Assembly (NCBI GenBank): GCA_963575745.1
Contig: CAUYUJ010001392.1
Coordinates: 348,759 to 412,758, forward strand
Direction of reading: 5' to 3'
Length of the DNA: 64,000 bases
From: Prorocentrum cordatum
Lineage: Eukaryota; Sar; Dinophyceae; Prorocentrales; Prorocentraceae
The notes under the pieces were generated by a model that was not told where the DNA came from, did not search any database, and saw nothing but the letters and a program-made list of their open reading frames with translations. The position numbers and the translations under genes were made by a program. This document shows positions 10,338-24,149 of the stretch, in pieces. Numbering within the stretch: the first letter of the stretch is position 1; each line of letters starts with the position of its first letter.

Positions 10338-13300
10338 CTGAGGTCCAGGCGCCACACGCTTTTCTGGCGCTGGGCACTCCCGCCCGTGTAGTCGGGTCCC
10401 GGGGCCCTCGCTGGTCGAACCAGCTCGAGGAACGGTGCCGGAGGAAGATTGGGCCTCAGCCTTCCGGTCGTGACTTCTCAGGGTGCTTCGAGCTTTTCGC
10501 AACGTCGCATCGCGACGTCGGATATCAGGCTTCTTCCAGGGAGGCCCAGGCGGCCTCCAAGGACCCCACCTCGTGAGGCCCAGAGGGGAGCCCGGGGGCT
10601 CCAGAAAAGTTGCGTGAGGATCTGGGGGCACCCCTGGCCAGGATCGCCTCTTGGCAGCCCCCGGCTGCTGTGGGCGGACTCCTCGTCCTTCCTCGGCCTG
10701 GCCCGCCGCTTGCCGCCCATCCCAACGCGAAGGCGGGACAAGGGGAACGAGGACGGGGAGGAGCACGGAGCAGGAGGGAGAGGGAGGGAGGGGAGGAGAA
10801 GACGATCGCTCCAGTGGCAAACTCTCCTGAGCCAAAACAGCCACAGAGACGACGGCGGGAACGAGTAGGGTCACGACCGCGATGGCGCTCAGCCCGCTTC
10901 ACAGCGCAACCGCACCGTTGGACAAACACATAAGAGAGGTGATGAAACGCTCAAGCCCCGCGACTGCGGAGACGAAGCGCATGGGCACCAACGCTGCCTT
11001 GCCAGGGCTGCGAGGCTCGAGCGCCAACAGAAAGCAGCCTGCCGTGGGCGCCGCTTGTTCCAAACACGCAGGAAGCAGCGTCGGAGGGGCGCCCAGTGCC
11101 GACCCGAGAAGGCGGGGGGGGGGGGGCTCCAGATGGGGTCGGAGCAGATGGAGTCGCTCGGAGAATCGCGCCACATCGCCGATGCATCGCCGATGCACCA
11201 GCGCCGTCGGCGTGGAGAAAATCGAGCGCCTACTCGAGCCGCACGAGTCCCCGATGCGTCGGCGGTGCGGCGCGATCCTCCGACCCCATCTAGTCGGACC
11301 CCACCTGGGAGGCCTACGTGGTAGTGGAAGCGGCCAAGGGGTCTGAGCTGATAGGCCCCGAGCAGACCTGTCAAGACGGGGGGACGAAGCCAAATCCTAT
11401 CAAAATCGGTCCATGGACCCCTCCCGGGGCCCAGCTGGCGGATCCATTTTTGACGGTCCCGGCGCCCGAAAACGGCATCGGAGACCGCAAAAGGAAACAA
11501 CAACACCTTCTCGAATTCAGCGCCTCGAACGTCACCTTTCCTGCTCGCCGGAACCCCGAGCCGTTTCCAAGCCTAGAGAAAGCTTCTGCTCGTGATTCGG
11601 TGGTCCTCGGAACGTGTCGTAGCGCCAACGTGCGTTTGTCCACCGAAGCCCTCCCCTCCAATGCGGCGCAGGCGGCGCAGTCAATGTGGGCCAACACGGT
11701 CTGCGTGCTATCGACGGAACTGAACGGGGCAAACGTTTTTTTACGTCGCAGCGCGGCAGAGGCGATCGGCACGCGCGCTCTAGTAGCCCGGGGCACGTGG
11801 CATACTAATTGACCGGCAGCACGAGGGTGAAAAAGGGAAGAGGGCGGCCGCGGAAAGCAGGCGGGGGAATGGGGCACTCACAGCGGAAAGAGGTTCTGCA
11901 GGAGTGGCCAGAGCGGCCAGCCTGCGCTGAGGCGACCGGGCAGTGTGCGCGGACCGGCATCACGACCACACGCAGCTGAACTAGAACAAGAAAAGACGGC
12001 ATAGACATAAACTTCTGGCGCTCCGCGCAGATTTCTTGGATCTGCGCTGGAGCCCCCTCCCTGGCTCGCGGAGCGCGCCAGGCGCCGCCAAAGGCGCCGC
12101 CAGGGGGGCCCAGCGCGGATCCAAGAATTCCGCGCGGAGTGCCCAAAGTTTATGTTCATGGTTTCTTCTTCTTCTTCTTCTTCGATGAACGGGGCGAACA
12201 CACACCACACGGGGCTAGCGGCTGGCACACGTCCTGCGGATCATCGAGTGATGGTGCCGCCCCGCCGCCCACACCCCGGCGCCTGTCGCCGGAGCTCCTG
12301 CGCCGTGGCCGCCGGCCGCGCCTGCGACGCGCGCTCGCGGGCCTCTCCGCCGGCAAGCAGGCGCCCGTAGGCCTGCGGGAGGGCAGGAGGCAACTCGAGG
12401 TCCTCATCCTCCTGGCTCCTCGCTCCTCCTCCTCACTCCTCACTCCTCCTCCTCCTCCTCCTCCTCCTCCTCCTCCTCCTCCTCCTCCTCTCCTGCTCCT
12501 CCTCCTCTTCCTCCTCCTGAATCCTCCTCCTCCTCCCTCCTCCTCCTCTTCCTCCTCCTCCTCCTCCTCCTCCTCTCCTCCTCCTCTTACTCGCTCCCGC
12601 TCCCGCGCGTGGAAGTCGCTGAGGTGGCCAAGCGTAAAGTCAGCGGCATAGGTTAGGAGGCAACTCCTGGGAAGTCTTCGTCAAAACGACGAAAGGCTGC
12701 TGAGCTCGATAAAACGGCCAATGAGCCGGATGAGGCCATTGAGCCAGGTAAACCAAATTAAACCCAGGACCAAGCCAAATAAAGCGGGATTGAGCCAGAT
12801 GAAGCGGGATCAAACCAGATGATAATGGATTTTCCCTGATTCGGCCAGTGTTCGACCAGGGATCTGGGCCGATTATGAACTTGACCTTCCAGGAGCGGGG
12901 CGCCCCCAAAGCTGCAGGCAGGAGTAAGGCGAAGCCAGGGCCCAGACAACATCGGACCGGGACAAGTCTGGGGGACCTCTGAGCTCTGGCGGCTCTGGAG
13001 GACGTATCAGGCGCCGTGGTCAGGGCGCTCCAGTAAGATCTGAGAGCGTTCTGGACTGATTTATCCTAGTCCTACATCACATGGACAACCTGTTCGAACC
13101 CTCACACACTTAAGAGGGATGTTCATCACCCCCCCGCCCCCGAAATATATGTTGAGTTTGGCATTGGGGGATGGTTTTCGGGTTTGAAGAGTTCAGTCGA
13201 CGCAAGCACCCTCCATTGCCGCCCCCTCAAAATTAATCTGGGATGTCTGGGGGGATCTCTTGCACCGCAGGCTTCGAACATATTGTCCATGTACGGTAGC

Positions 13301-16300
13301 CCGCCTGAGGGAGCTCACCTGGTTGGGCGACGAAATCTGTACGTATCCACTGCTCCCGGGCCAGGCCCATCCTGAACCCAGCAGCGGTGTATACGCCACG
13401 CCCTCCTGGCTTGGCTAGGAGGGCGTACACACAGCTCCCGGGTCCAGGGATGGGCCTGGCCGGGGAGCAGTGGGCATGCACAGACTTCGCCGCCCGACCT
13501 GAGGCGAGCGCCGGGGCACGGGCGAGCGGCCCTGGCAGCCCGTGTCCATGCAGCCTGAGCTCCGGGGCGCGATCCCGTGGACGTGCGGTCCGCGCGGGGC
13601 CTCCGGGCAAACACCCGCCCTGCGCCCGTGGGGCTCCGAGGCGGCCAAGGGGCCTAAACTGGATGGGCCCTGGGGAAATCTGTCAAGACGGGGGGATAAG
13701 GGCAACTCCGACGAACCTCGGTCTCCAGACCCCTCCCGGGGACCATCTGGTGTGCCCGCCGAGAGCGCGCTGCGCCGAAATGCACAATTGGACGCCGGCC
13801 GCCACGACCCAAACTCGCAATCTGAGCACCCAAAGGCCGCAGCGCACTGAAATGGGTATTTGACGCCTGCCCGACGCCGCCGCAATCTAGTATCGAGACG
13901 CAGGCCCCCCGCAAGGAGTTCCGCGCGCAAACGCCGATCTGGCGACTGTTGGAGCCCACTGCGACCCGAAATCGCAATCTGGGCGCTCTGTTCTGCAGCA
14001 AAAGCCATGGGGCCGACGATGCGAGATAGGAAAAAGAAAAACACGTGGTTGAACACAGAACCTCGAACCTCCTGCTCGCCCGAGCCAGTGCTGGGCCACT
14101 CAGGGCCCCAGCCAGCTCCAACGCGGGGCAGCGACGGGGGGGCGCGGGACAACGACGCCGTCGATCGCGATGCAGCACGCGCGCGCCGAACTCCCAGAGC
14201 ACCACCTTACTGAGATCAACATTGACTTCGGGGGCGGGGGGGATGATCAGAAATCCCCTCGCACATGTAAGGGTTCGAATCTTTGCCTGGAGACCCATCA
14301 CTGCGCGAGCCCTGCGCGAATGACCGCAACGCCTTGCCCCGCCCGAAGTCCCCGCTTCGGGGCCGTCCTCGCCCTCCCACCGCGCCTTCCGGGTGCTAAC
14401 GGAGGTGGCGCTTCGCAGTCCACCCATGAGCCTTCCCGCGCCGTGCGGTTGCCGGCGGCGCGGCAGAAAAGAAGCTGTGCGACACAGCTAACGCGCCCGT
14501 AGGCAGCAGCCGCGGGGGCCTGGGAGAAGGGCCAGGCTGGGCGGAGCGGCGCCAGGAGCTAGAGTCCCTGACATCCTCAGATCGGAATTTGCCAGTCTCC
14601 AGACATCTGGCGTCTCGAACAAATCGACACGAACTTTTGTGCATTGATTTCGGCCTCTCGGGGCCCTTACTGGGCCTCGAGGCCGTCAACAAAACGACTC
14701 GAGTTGAAAAGCGAATCCCAGGGAAGTGGTCGAGAGGTCAGGGGCGACCCACGGAATCCGCGCGGACCTTGCAGATGTTTCTTCTCCGCGTGTTGTCCCC
14801 GCCCGCTGCTTGGGGGGCTTGGACATGAGCACCAACGCCAACACAGGGGCTTGCCTCTACCGGGGGAAGATGATCCTGGCCTTTTTGGTGCTGGTGGTGA
14901 TCTCTCGGCCACCTAACAAAGAAGCCCGAACATTACCACCATCGCCGAGATCAGGATCATCTTCTCACGTAGCGTCGTCTTTATCTTAGTGGTGTAATGA
15001 CCGGGGCTGTGCCTGGGAACCTGCCATGCTGTGAACGAAGCGGGCGCCCGAGTTCGCTCAAACGCGCCAGAATGTGACCGACATGCTTGGTTCGAAGCCA
15101 CTGCGAGTTTCAATCGCGGCCGCAACTTCGGTCACACTATGCTTCCGTCCACGATTTCGGGCACCTTTTTGGTCACATACCTTTTCGGCTGTCAGCGGCC
15201 GGGGTGGACCCCCACCTGGGTGTACTGCGACGCGGACCCGCAGCCTCTGCCAGGGGCTACCCTTCAACCCGGCCGCGCACGCGCACCCGCCGCAGCCGCG
15301 CTGGGTGAGTGTGCCCCGCGCCCTGCCCTCTTCTCTGCGGCCGCCCTTTCTCCTTTCCTCTCCTCCTGCATGCGGGCTCATTCGCGCGGATCGCCTCTGC
15401 CGCGCTGCGACGTAGTGACTGTTAGTGGCCGGCGCTGTGAATCCTCCCTCGGTGAAGGCCAATCGCCGAGGTGCCTCGCGGGGCTTCCGGGGCACTCCCA
15501 AGAGGCCCCGTCACGAGCACTCCCTCGGTGCCGGTGCCCCAAGAGCGCCCCAGATCTCGGCAGGGGGCGGAGGGAGGGGCGAGGGAGGCTACCTGTGGGA
15601 GGGAAGGGGAGAGGCTGGGCCCCTCAGTGCTGGTTTGCCTTACGTCGGGCCTTCCCCAGGAAAGGGGAAGGGAAAGAGGAGGGCAGAAGAGGTGCATGTT
15701 CATGGGGCCCACACCGGGGCCGGTTTCTGACGGCCTCGAGGCCCAGTAAGGGCCCCGGAGGCGGAATGCAGGCGAGACATACTTGTTGTTGCGGTTGCTT
15801 CATGGCCCGATCAGGGGTCTGGGTCCCCTGGGCGGGGCGGTGCAGAAGAGCCCATCGAATCACATCGATGAGAACTGGACTGGCGATCGAGATACATCGG
15901 ACCAGCGGGAAAATCGGCGATCAGAAGTCGGGAGAGGTCGTATCGGCGGAAATCGCCAGGCTACAGCAAGGTCTCCACACTGAGATGCGGACGGCCACAT
16001 CGCAACCCAAATTCGAGTCGAATCGGAATCGGCGTCGATCGAAGCCGAATACTGCATCGGAGGCGTCGGCATGTGAGCCCTCCAGTGGTGTCCAGCGGAG
16101 GGGCACCGCAGGCCGCGCGGGCCTCCTGGGCCCGCCCGGCCAGCTCCCTGCGCAGCTGCAGGCGGTGCTCGCGGGCGTTGGCCAGCTGCGTACCGAGCCT
16201 GGGCGGCCCAGGCCCGCGCCGCGACCGCGAGAGCGGCACTGCCCTCGGTTTGGGGGCGAGAGGCCTCGAGGGTCCCAGACCCCCTCGAGTCACGAAGAAG

Positions 16301-18818
16301 TCACGACGGCAGGTTTTTCTCTACTTTCGGCCTCCAGGGGCACTTCCGGGGCCCCGGGACCGTCAAAAAACGGCTCGGGATGAAAGACCGGTCCCGGGGA
16401 ATGGGTCGAGACCTCGGCAGAGGGTCGACGTTATGAACAGATCAAAGCGTTTGGGGTCTGGGCTCCCAGGACTTCTGACGTTTTCGTCGGCCCTCGGCGA
16501 TTTTTCAGCCTCGGGATGCTTTCCAGCAGCTGCGCGTCGCCGAGGGCGTTCCGGGGTGCCAAGATCGTCCCGAAAGGCCGCCAAAGACCCGAGCTGTGGA
16601 CCGAAAACCAAGCATTCGGCGGAGGTCTTGCGTGGTGAGTCAGTGGGGCTTCGGGGTGGCCGCACGGTTTTGGGACTTTGGATTGTTCTCCTACTACCCT
16701 CGACAACATTCACCTCAAAATGTGTCTCGCAGTTTCTGGTCGCGCGCGCAAGGGGTTTGTTGGCGCCCCCTCTCCAATATCTGTCGTCTAGGCACACTTC
16801 CGAGTCGTACCCGTCCAGACTGCGTTTCGCTCTACTTCGACAATAATGGGTGCGATATTAACCGGGTGAAAGGGGGCGACATTGAAGTGGTCAACCACTT
16901 TTGAGATCGATTTTGTCGATGGTTGTTTTGGAGGACGCCAGATGTGTACTTACACCGATCCTGGCCAGGCTCATCCCAGGGTCCAGCATCGGAATACTGC
17001 ATGGGCCCTCCTGGCTGGGGCAGGAGAGCATATTTCTTCTCGGAGAGGAGGGGGAGGAAGAGGAGGAGGAAGACGTTTGGAGAAGGATGAGGTGGAAGAT
17101 GTTCTTCTTCCTCCTCCTCCTCCTCCTCCTGACGCATCGAATCGCCCGACAATTTGTATCGAATACAAGGCTGGCCAAAGCCGATATCGAATCGAATCGA
17201 TCGGATCGAAATGGACCCTGGGTGTCACCGCTGATCTGGGCCTTGTGGTCTGGAGTCGCTGGGGCGAAGCTTCCCCACCAAGAGCGCGGAGGGTTGGCGC
17301 AGATCCAGGAACATGGTGCCGCGATACAGCAGCACTCAGAACGGACGACGAATACCAACGCCGAGCGCGCCCGTGAAATCGGCCGACCTGACGTCGACAC
17401 CGGAACAAAGGGCAGTGTTGCTCGTGCCTGAATTGACCTCTTCGCCACCGCCATGCAGAGCGCCAATCAACATCACGATCAATACAACACCGTCCGTTCC
17501 TTGACCATCATGTCTTGAACATGTGTTTTCGCTCCCTGGCCTTTACCTTGAGGCTCCAATCCGAACGAACCGTGCGGGAGCAGAACTGTGATGACACATC
17601 TTCTGCGAACCAAGGTACTCAAGCTATCCCAAACATGCCTGTCCCGCGTGGCCTTGCAGGGGGCAGGGGACGTGACAAGGGGAGAGGCGGGACACAGGGC
17701 TGTCAACGCGACTGGTACCTTCAGAGACGTTTGGCGTTCTCGCTGCCCATAGAGCCCGCTCCAGCGGAGATTGGTTGAAGCAACGCCTCGAACACCGAGA
17801 CGTTCGAATCTGTCATTGGCACGCCCCCCCCCCTGGGACTGTCTGTGTCGAGTCGACCCACAGTCAACGTGCTGCTTAAAGCAGCGCAACACAAGGAAGG
17901 ACGGGGCTCTTTCCTGGCCAGGGACAGCCTCGGCCACGCAGAGGTTACCCGATCTGGCTCTGAGGAACGGCCCGAAATCAGGAGCCTCCACTGGCCCCGA
18001 AGTGGTCCCGAGCGCCATGACCGTACAATGGCCCGTGGCGGCCCGCAGCGGGCTCCCGCGGGGGTGGGGCAGAGCTGAGACTGCCGCCCGCCGTGGTCTC
18101 TCTCGTGACGCCCGTGGACGGGAAACGGCCGACCGCCGATCCAGGTCCATCGGGCGCGCGCAGACACGGATCGGGGAAAGCACCCCCCCGAAACATGAAG
18201 CCATTGCCGCCTCGTCTGGCGACGGAGCGCGTCGATGTTGCACGGAAGCGGAACCCGTCGCTGCATCCATGTCTGCGCTTCTACGAGTCTAGCTTCGCGC
18301 CTCGCGCAGCGCGAAGCACGGACCGCGCCTTCGCGCCTGCCCGAAAGAAGGGTACCTCTCTGGCCCAGACAGACAGAACTGGGAACCGCATTTACATATG
18401 TGTGTGTGCGTTCGACACTATAGCTTAGAATCTGCACACACTTGGGCCCTGTCCCATGGGGCTTCGCAAAAGCGTCACATAACATCGTGTACTGTATTTA
18501 TTGCGGGCTGGTTCTCTCTGGGCGCCAAGTGTCGAGCAGCAAATAGAAGCACCGTGTTCGGGACGCCATCTGCCACCAAGAACTGGACAGGCATAGCATG
18601 GTATAATGGCCACGTCTTTGGTCGCGAAAGACGCCCCGTTCTAGACGCGAAAAACAATCCCCACCCCCGCCGCGGAAACCTTGGCCCCACTTGGCAATCT
18701 ATCTTCCCCCCCATGGGTAGGGATGGGTACCGTCTCCTTCGGGCCTCGGAGCGCCCATCCCCACCTAGGGGGGTTACGCTGGGAGAGCCTAACCTCATCA
18801 CCATCGTCATCGTCATCG

Positions 18819-18876
<58 letters not shown>

Positions 18877-18977
18877 TATCATCATCACCACCACCATCAT
18901 TGTCATCATCATCGCCATCATCATCGTCATCATCATCATCATCACCATCATCACCATCGTCATCGTCATCGTCATCG

Positions 18978-19012
<35 letters not shown>

Positions 19013-22000
19013 TTCATCATAATCGTCATCATCATCATTATCATCATCATCATCATCATCATCATCATCTTCATCCTCATCCTCATCCTCATCCTCATCC
19101 TCATCCTCATCATCATCATCATCATCATCATCATCACAATCATCAGCCCCAATAAGGGTGGGGATGGTTCCGAGGAGGGTGAGCCGTCACCCTCGCGCCC
19201 TTGCGGGTGACCCCAAATAACGGCGCCCAGAAAGCCCGCTCCCCAAAAAACGAGCGGACGCATCGCAGAGGACCCGCCCCGGCGGCGAGGTCTGCTCGAG
19301 GTGCGCCGAAGCCGTGGCCCCAAGGGCGCCCCCTCCAAAAAGTAGGCCCAAGAGGAGGGAGGCAGCGACAGAACAGCCCACGAGCGCTTGCAGTTTTCGT
19401 GGCTCTGTGCAGCCCAGCGCGGCCTGCCATGACTAGCAATTCGCCGGCCCAACGGGCCAGAGGCGTGCTAAGATCTCCAGTAACTGGTTAACAATATTCT
19501 ACTTCGCGCGCGCGGGGCGGCCCCCTGGGGGTCTCCGGGCGAAAAATACCCCGGCAGGGTCCCGGCAGACTCGGGTCAGAGATGGTTTTCGGGGCAGTTT
19601 TTCGACACCCCTCACGAGGATCGTGGCCTCCGAGGGGGAGCCGCAATTGACTACCCCCCCCCCGCCCCAAGAGGCCCCCAAAAGCCCCCCAAGAGGCCCT
19701 GGGGGCCCCCAAGACGCCGCCAAGGAGCCCCAAGAGACTCCCAAGAGGTCCCCAAGAGGCCCCCAAGAGGCCCTAAAGAGGGCTCCAGGGCCGGCGGAAT
19801 GAGCGAAGCGATTAAATAAAAAGGGAGTCCTAACCCTTTGGGAGGGGACCTAAGTTAGGAGGGCCAAAAACATGAGGGATAGGGGATCTGCGTCTCTGCA
19901 AATGTATCGAACCAAGCCGCCCATACTCATTATCCCTAAAATGCAAAGACGGGGACCTCAGTGAGGCCACGTCTTCATCGTGCTATTGGGGTTAGAGGTT
20001 CTTTCATCCGCGATGATTCCTTGCCTAGGTCTCACAGTCGTCTTCGAGCCCTCTCATGGCGCGCGTTCTGGTCAGAATTTCTAGGCGGACCCAGCCGTGG
20101 CGACGAGGGCGCCCCTAGACGCCCAAACAGAGCCCCCAAGCGCACAACAACATCGACCCTCGATGGTCGGTTCTCCTGGGCTGAAAGCTGGACTGTCGGT
20201 ACGCAAGAGTGACCTTCGGCGCGCGGCTTTACAAGGGCAGTTAGGCGCGCGCTTCGCGCTGCGCGAAGCGCGAATAGCTCCGCGCTCCCGCGCCGCCCCC
20301 CCCCAGGGAGGAACAGGAGCACGAGGGGGATGAGGATGAGGCGTCGCGAATCGCGAGCCGCCAACCGTTCCGCGCCCTCGCGGCGGCCCTTGGCCTTCGG
20401 AGGCCGCGGGGACGCCGAGTCCAAGCGCACAAGCCAGTGCTGGGGGGGCCCATCTGGGCCCGCGCCAACGGTCACTCTGGCGACAGGTCAGCACTACGAG
20501 TAGCCGGCATCGACCCTCGATGGCCACTTCTGCTCCGGAGCCGGTCGAGCAGCTCCCGGCGCGCGCGGACCTCGTCCAGCAAGCGCGCCTCGCTGGGGAG
20601 CCACGCCTCCTGCAGGATCGGCCAGCATCGAATCGGGACCGTCGGATCGGCCGCGCCAGGAGGCACAGCAGCGACGCGCGAGCATCGGGCCGCATTTGAG
20701 CGTCGGCAGATCTCGGGGATGCGCCACCCCGGGGCAGCACAAACTCGGGTTGGCCAGGGCTTTGTCGCGAGGCCCGGCCGGCCGCTCAGCAGCTCCCAGA
20801 GCTGATCGGCCCCACGTGGCTCCCAAGCCCAGGCCAGCCGGAAGGAATGGGCTGACACCCGTTAGCGCCAACCCCCGCTACGTGAGTCCCAAATGCTGGC
20901 CGGATTCGACTCGAATCCGGCCGGCAAGAATCGATACGGTGGGGGCGTTGGTTGCGGAGTGTGCCCAGGAGGCTTCAGAACCTGCGGAATTTCTTATCTG
21001 ATAAGGGCGGCCGTGATGTCCATGCCCTATCCACGATTGGAATTCCACTTGCTTCCAGACCCTGAGTCTGAACTGGTTGAGACACTAGAAATTTGGCCAA
21101 CAAGGGGCTGAGGCCAAATCCGCGCAAAATTGGTTCCTGGTCCCTCCCCGGGATCCATCAGGTGCAGTTTCACCCTGGATCCGTCTTTCACGGTCCAGGG
21201 GCCCGCAAACGGCCCCTGGAGGCCGCAGAAGGCAACAAACCTTCCTGAACCCAGAACCTCGAACCTGACCGCCCTTCGTGCTGGCCGGAACCAGTGCTGG
21301 ACCACCTCAGACACCCAGACGGCTCCAAATTCCAGATCTGCTGATTCCTCATCCCATGCCCCTTGGTATCCGTTCCATGGGAGACGACGTGGCACCTGGC
21401 GCTGTCCGAGTTGGGCCTGGTTTGGACCAATTTCGGAACACATGTGGGACCGGATTTGAACATTTGAACCGGATTTCGACCTGAATCGCCCCTTCACAAG
21501 GGAGACAAAGAGAACGAAGACGGGGAGGGGAACCGGAACAGCGAGGAGGAGCAGGAGGAAGGGCCAAATGTGATCCAATAGCAGAAAACTGATTTCAACG
21601 TCGCCGCTCAAGGCTCCCATGAACGCACATCCAACATTAAAGGCCTTCTTATGGGGTCGGAGTAGATTGGGTCATGGGATCGCGCCGCATCACCGATACA
21701 CCACCGATACATCGGCGATGCATCGGCGATGCATCAGCAACGCACCGGCGGTGCATCGGCGACGTCGGCGAAGCACCGGTGCCATCGGCGTGGAGAAACT
21801 CTGGCACCACATCGAGCCGCATCGGCGATGCATCGGCGATGTGGCGCGACCCTTCGACCCCGTCTGCTTGGACCTCATCTGGGAAGCCTAGAGTTCCAGG
21901 CTCCCATGAGTTGAGCAGGGACCGACCGTCCTGCACAGGTCGTTCTTAGAACATTCCTTGGGGGGCCTATGGGCGAGCCAGGACGCTTCGCCACTGCTCC

Positions 22001-24117
22001 AGTGAACCCACATCCGGCCTGCCCCCACCGCATTGGATCGGATCGCAGCGGAACCCCCTCCTGCGCGTCCGCCTCCCGCTGCTCCGCCGCGAGACAACGG
22101 CGGCGGGCCACCTCCGCCTGGGCGGAGGCGCGCGGGGGGCGCTCCGCGGCGGGCGCCCGGCGCCGGCGAGGGGCCGCGGCAGCTCAACGACGACGAGGAG
22201 GAGGACGACGACGACAACGACGCCGCCGACGAAAACGACGACGACGAGGACGACGAGCATGAGGACGACGACGAGGACGATGAGGACGAGGACGAGGACG
22301 ACGACCATGAGGATGAGGACGAAGATGAGGAGGGGGACGATACGGTGAGGGCGTGGGATAATCGGCGGCGAGCCTGGGGGGGAAGTGAGAAGCGGCGGGC
22401 CTTCTCAGAAGGCTCGGAAGCCCCCTGGCCTTCTGAGAAATGCTCTGAGCCTTCTCCGCCGACATCGAAAATCTCTCAGACGGCGCAATGACTTCTGAGA
22501 AGCCCCGCCGCCTTCTGAGAAGGCCTTCTCCTTCTCACTTACCCCCCAGGCTCGCCGCCGAAACAAGGCACCGTTGGATCAGAGATCCAGGGTCTGGAAG
22601 CCTGTGGAGCTCCAATCGTGGAGTGGCCGTGGATGTCGCCACCGTAGTCATCAGATAAGGAATCCCTCGAGATCTGGAGCATCCAGGGTATATTCCTTGA
22701 CGAACGCCCCCACCGTAATACATTTGGGTTGCGTGATAGTCTACCCTCAAACAGAGAATCATGACTGCCAATATTGGAGATACAAATTGTCAACCCTCTG
22801 TCGCTATATTGACAAGTATGAGCCGAGTCTACATCGCAGAGCGGGGGGGAGGCTGCGAAGGGGCACGCCATTCTTTGACGAAAGCCTTGCCCTGACTTGG
22901 AACCATCTGGGGGTCTGAGGTGGTCCAGCACTGTTTCCGACCAGCAGGGGGGAGAGAGATTCGAGGCTCTGGGTTCGCAATGGTGTGTTGCCTTTTTTTC
23001 GGTCTCAGGGGAGCGTTCTCGGGCCCCGAACTCAAGAACGGATCCAGCGTGAACAGCTGCACCAGATTGAACCTGGGAGGACCGAGCGGTTTTGCCCTTC
23101 TCCTCTCGCCTTGACCGGTTTGGGTTGCGTGGCCATCGACCCCTTAAAACAAATACGACTGCCCATGTAAGACAAACATTGGCGGCTGTCTGTCGATAGA
23201 TTTCATCATATGAGCCATGCCTACATCGCACAGCGGGGGGGGGCCGGGAAGGGGCATGCCACCCCGTGAGAAGAACCTTGCCCCGAGTTGTGGCCGCCAC
23301 GATCGCCGCGGCGACATCCAAAACAGACCTCGAGGGTTGGTTCGGGGTCAGGTATCACGCAACGGCACTTCGCTACAAGAAGTCACACAGGAGTCAACTT
23401 CTGTTTCTGTGGGGCACGCTGGTCGTCCAGCTTTGAGCTTCCCGAGGGGCCCCAAGGCTTCGTGGGCCCCGAGGGCCGTCGGAGAATAATGAGCTCCCGT
23501 GGGGCATCTGCAGGCCGGCCGATCGCTTATTCGACGTGCCCAGTGCAGCGGGGGGCAGCGTTGACGTGAACTCGGCGATGCATCGCCGAGAGATCGGCGA
23601 CAGGCCCCCGATGGCGACGCAGCACGCCTCACTCGCCGCGGCCGCGTGGGCCGCCGAGGGCCGCCGAGGGCCGCCGCGCAGAGGGCCGCCGCGCAGAGGG
23701 CCGCCGCGCAGAGGGCCGCCGAGGGCCGCCGCGCAGAGGGCCGCCGAGGGCCGCCGCGCAGCGACAGCGGGCCGCTGCGGCGGCGGGGGCCGCCCGAGGG
23801 CCGCCCGAGGGCCTCTCGCGCCGCGGCGTCGTGGGCCGCCCGCAGCTCGGCGGCGGCGGCCGACTGCCGCTCGACGCGGGCCCTCAGCTGCGCCAGCGCG
23901 TCGCCCTCCTCGCCGCAGGCGCCCGGCGCCTGCAGCGCAGCGGCGCGGCCCGCCGACGCGCGGGAGGCGTCGCGGAGCTGTCGAAGGCGCAGGTCCTCCT
24001 GCAGCGCAGGGAGGCGCCAACCTCCGAAGCTCTCGGGGGCTTCAAGATGTGGAGTCTTGCGGGCAGTTGATACCAACTCAGCGAACGACGATGATCATGA
24101 TAACCACGATGATGGTG

Positions 24118-24149
<32 letters not shown>

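Larger units (their letters stand above)
10338..11572 (-). other. Intron with introner and foldback copies
   Basis: 1.2 kb between candidate exons. 11335-11572 is a copy of the introner family seen at 3996-4246. 11130-11302 is a GATCGCGCC foldback. The rest (10338-11130) is GC-rich with no recognised feature apart from a short poly-G run near 11117. Confidence 0.5.
12373..16122 (-). other. Intron region 12.4-16.1 kb
   Basis: Holds the CTC tract, a foldback intron-like element (13320-13503), an introner-family piece (13640-13760), and unannotated GC-rich sequence. A minus-strand segment at 13636-13504 followed by 13319-13265 could be extra exons spliced over the foldback (phase 0 on both sides), but they lack recognisable content. 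Confidence 0.4.
22118..23812 (-). other. Intron region 22.1-23.8 kb
   Basis: Contains the GAC/GAG acidic-codon tract (22190-22345), a CCTTCTGAGAAGG cluster (22395-22540), an inverted introner-family copy (22880-23100), a duplicated GACAAG/CATATGAGCC..CTACATCGCA segment (22815-22880 and 23205-23262) and a 25-bp GC minisatellite (23640-23780). Confidence 0.5.

Noticed and set aside
14262-14285. GGTTCGAATC, resembling a tRNA B box (also inverted near 4787-4797)
   Set aside because: No matching A box, acceptor stem or anticodon arm at the right distance; not a tRNA or clear tRNA-derived SINE.
15031-16383. 450-codon plus-strand ORF
   Set aside because: No recognisable domain, composition shifts along its length, and it overlaps introner-like sequence and a coiled-coil exon on the opposite strand. 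Likely chance in GC-rich DNA.
17479-18270. 263-codon minus-strand ORF in the 16.2-20.5 kb intron
   Set aside because: Composition is not clearly protein-like, no motif, and an equally long plus-strand frame overlaps it. Left uncalled.
18398-19210. 270-codon ORF with long poly-Ile, and opposing poly-Met/Ser frames
   Set aside because: Translation of the CAT microsatellite.
21497-21638. Possible transmembrane exon (WPFLLLLLAVPVPLPVFVLF) on the minus strand
   Set aside because: Sits between plausible splice sites next to foldback copy 3, but no joining phase to neighbouring exons works without a stop.
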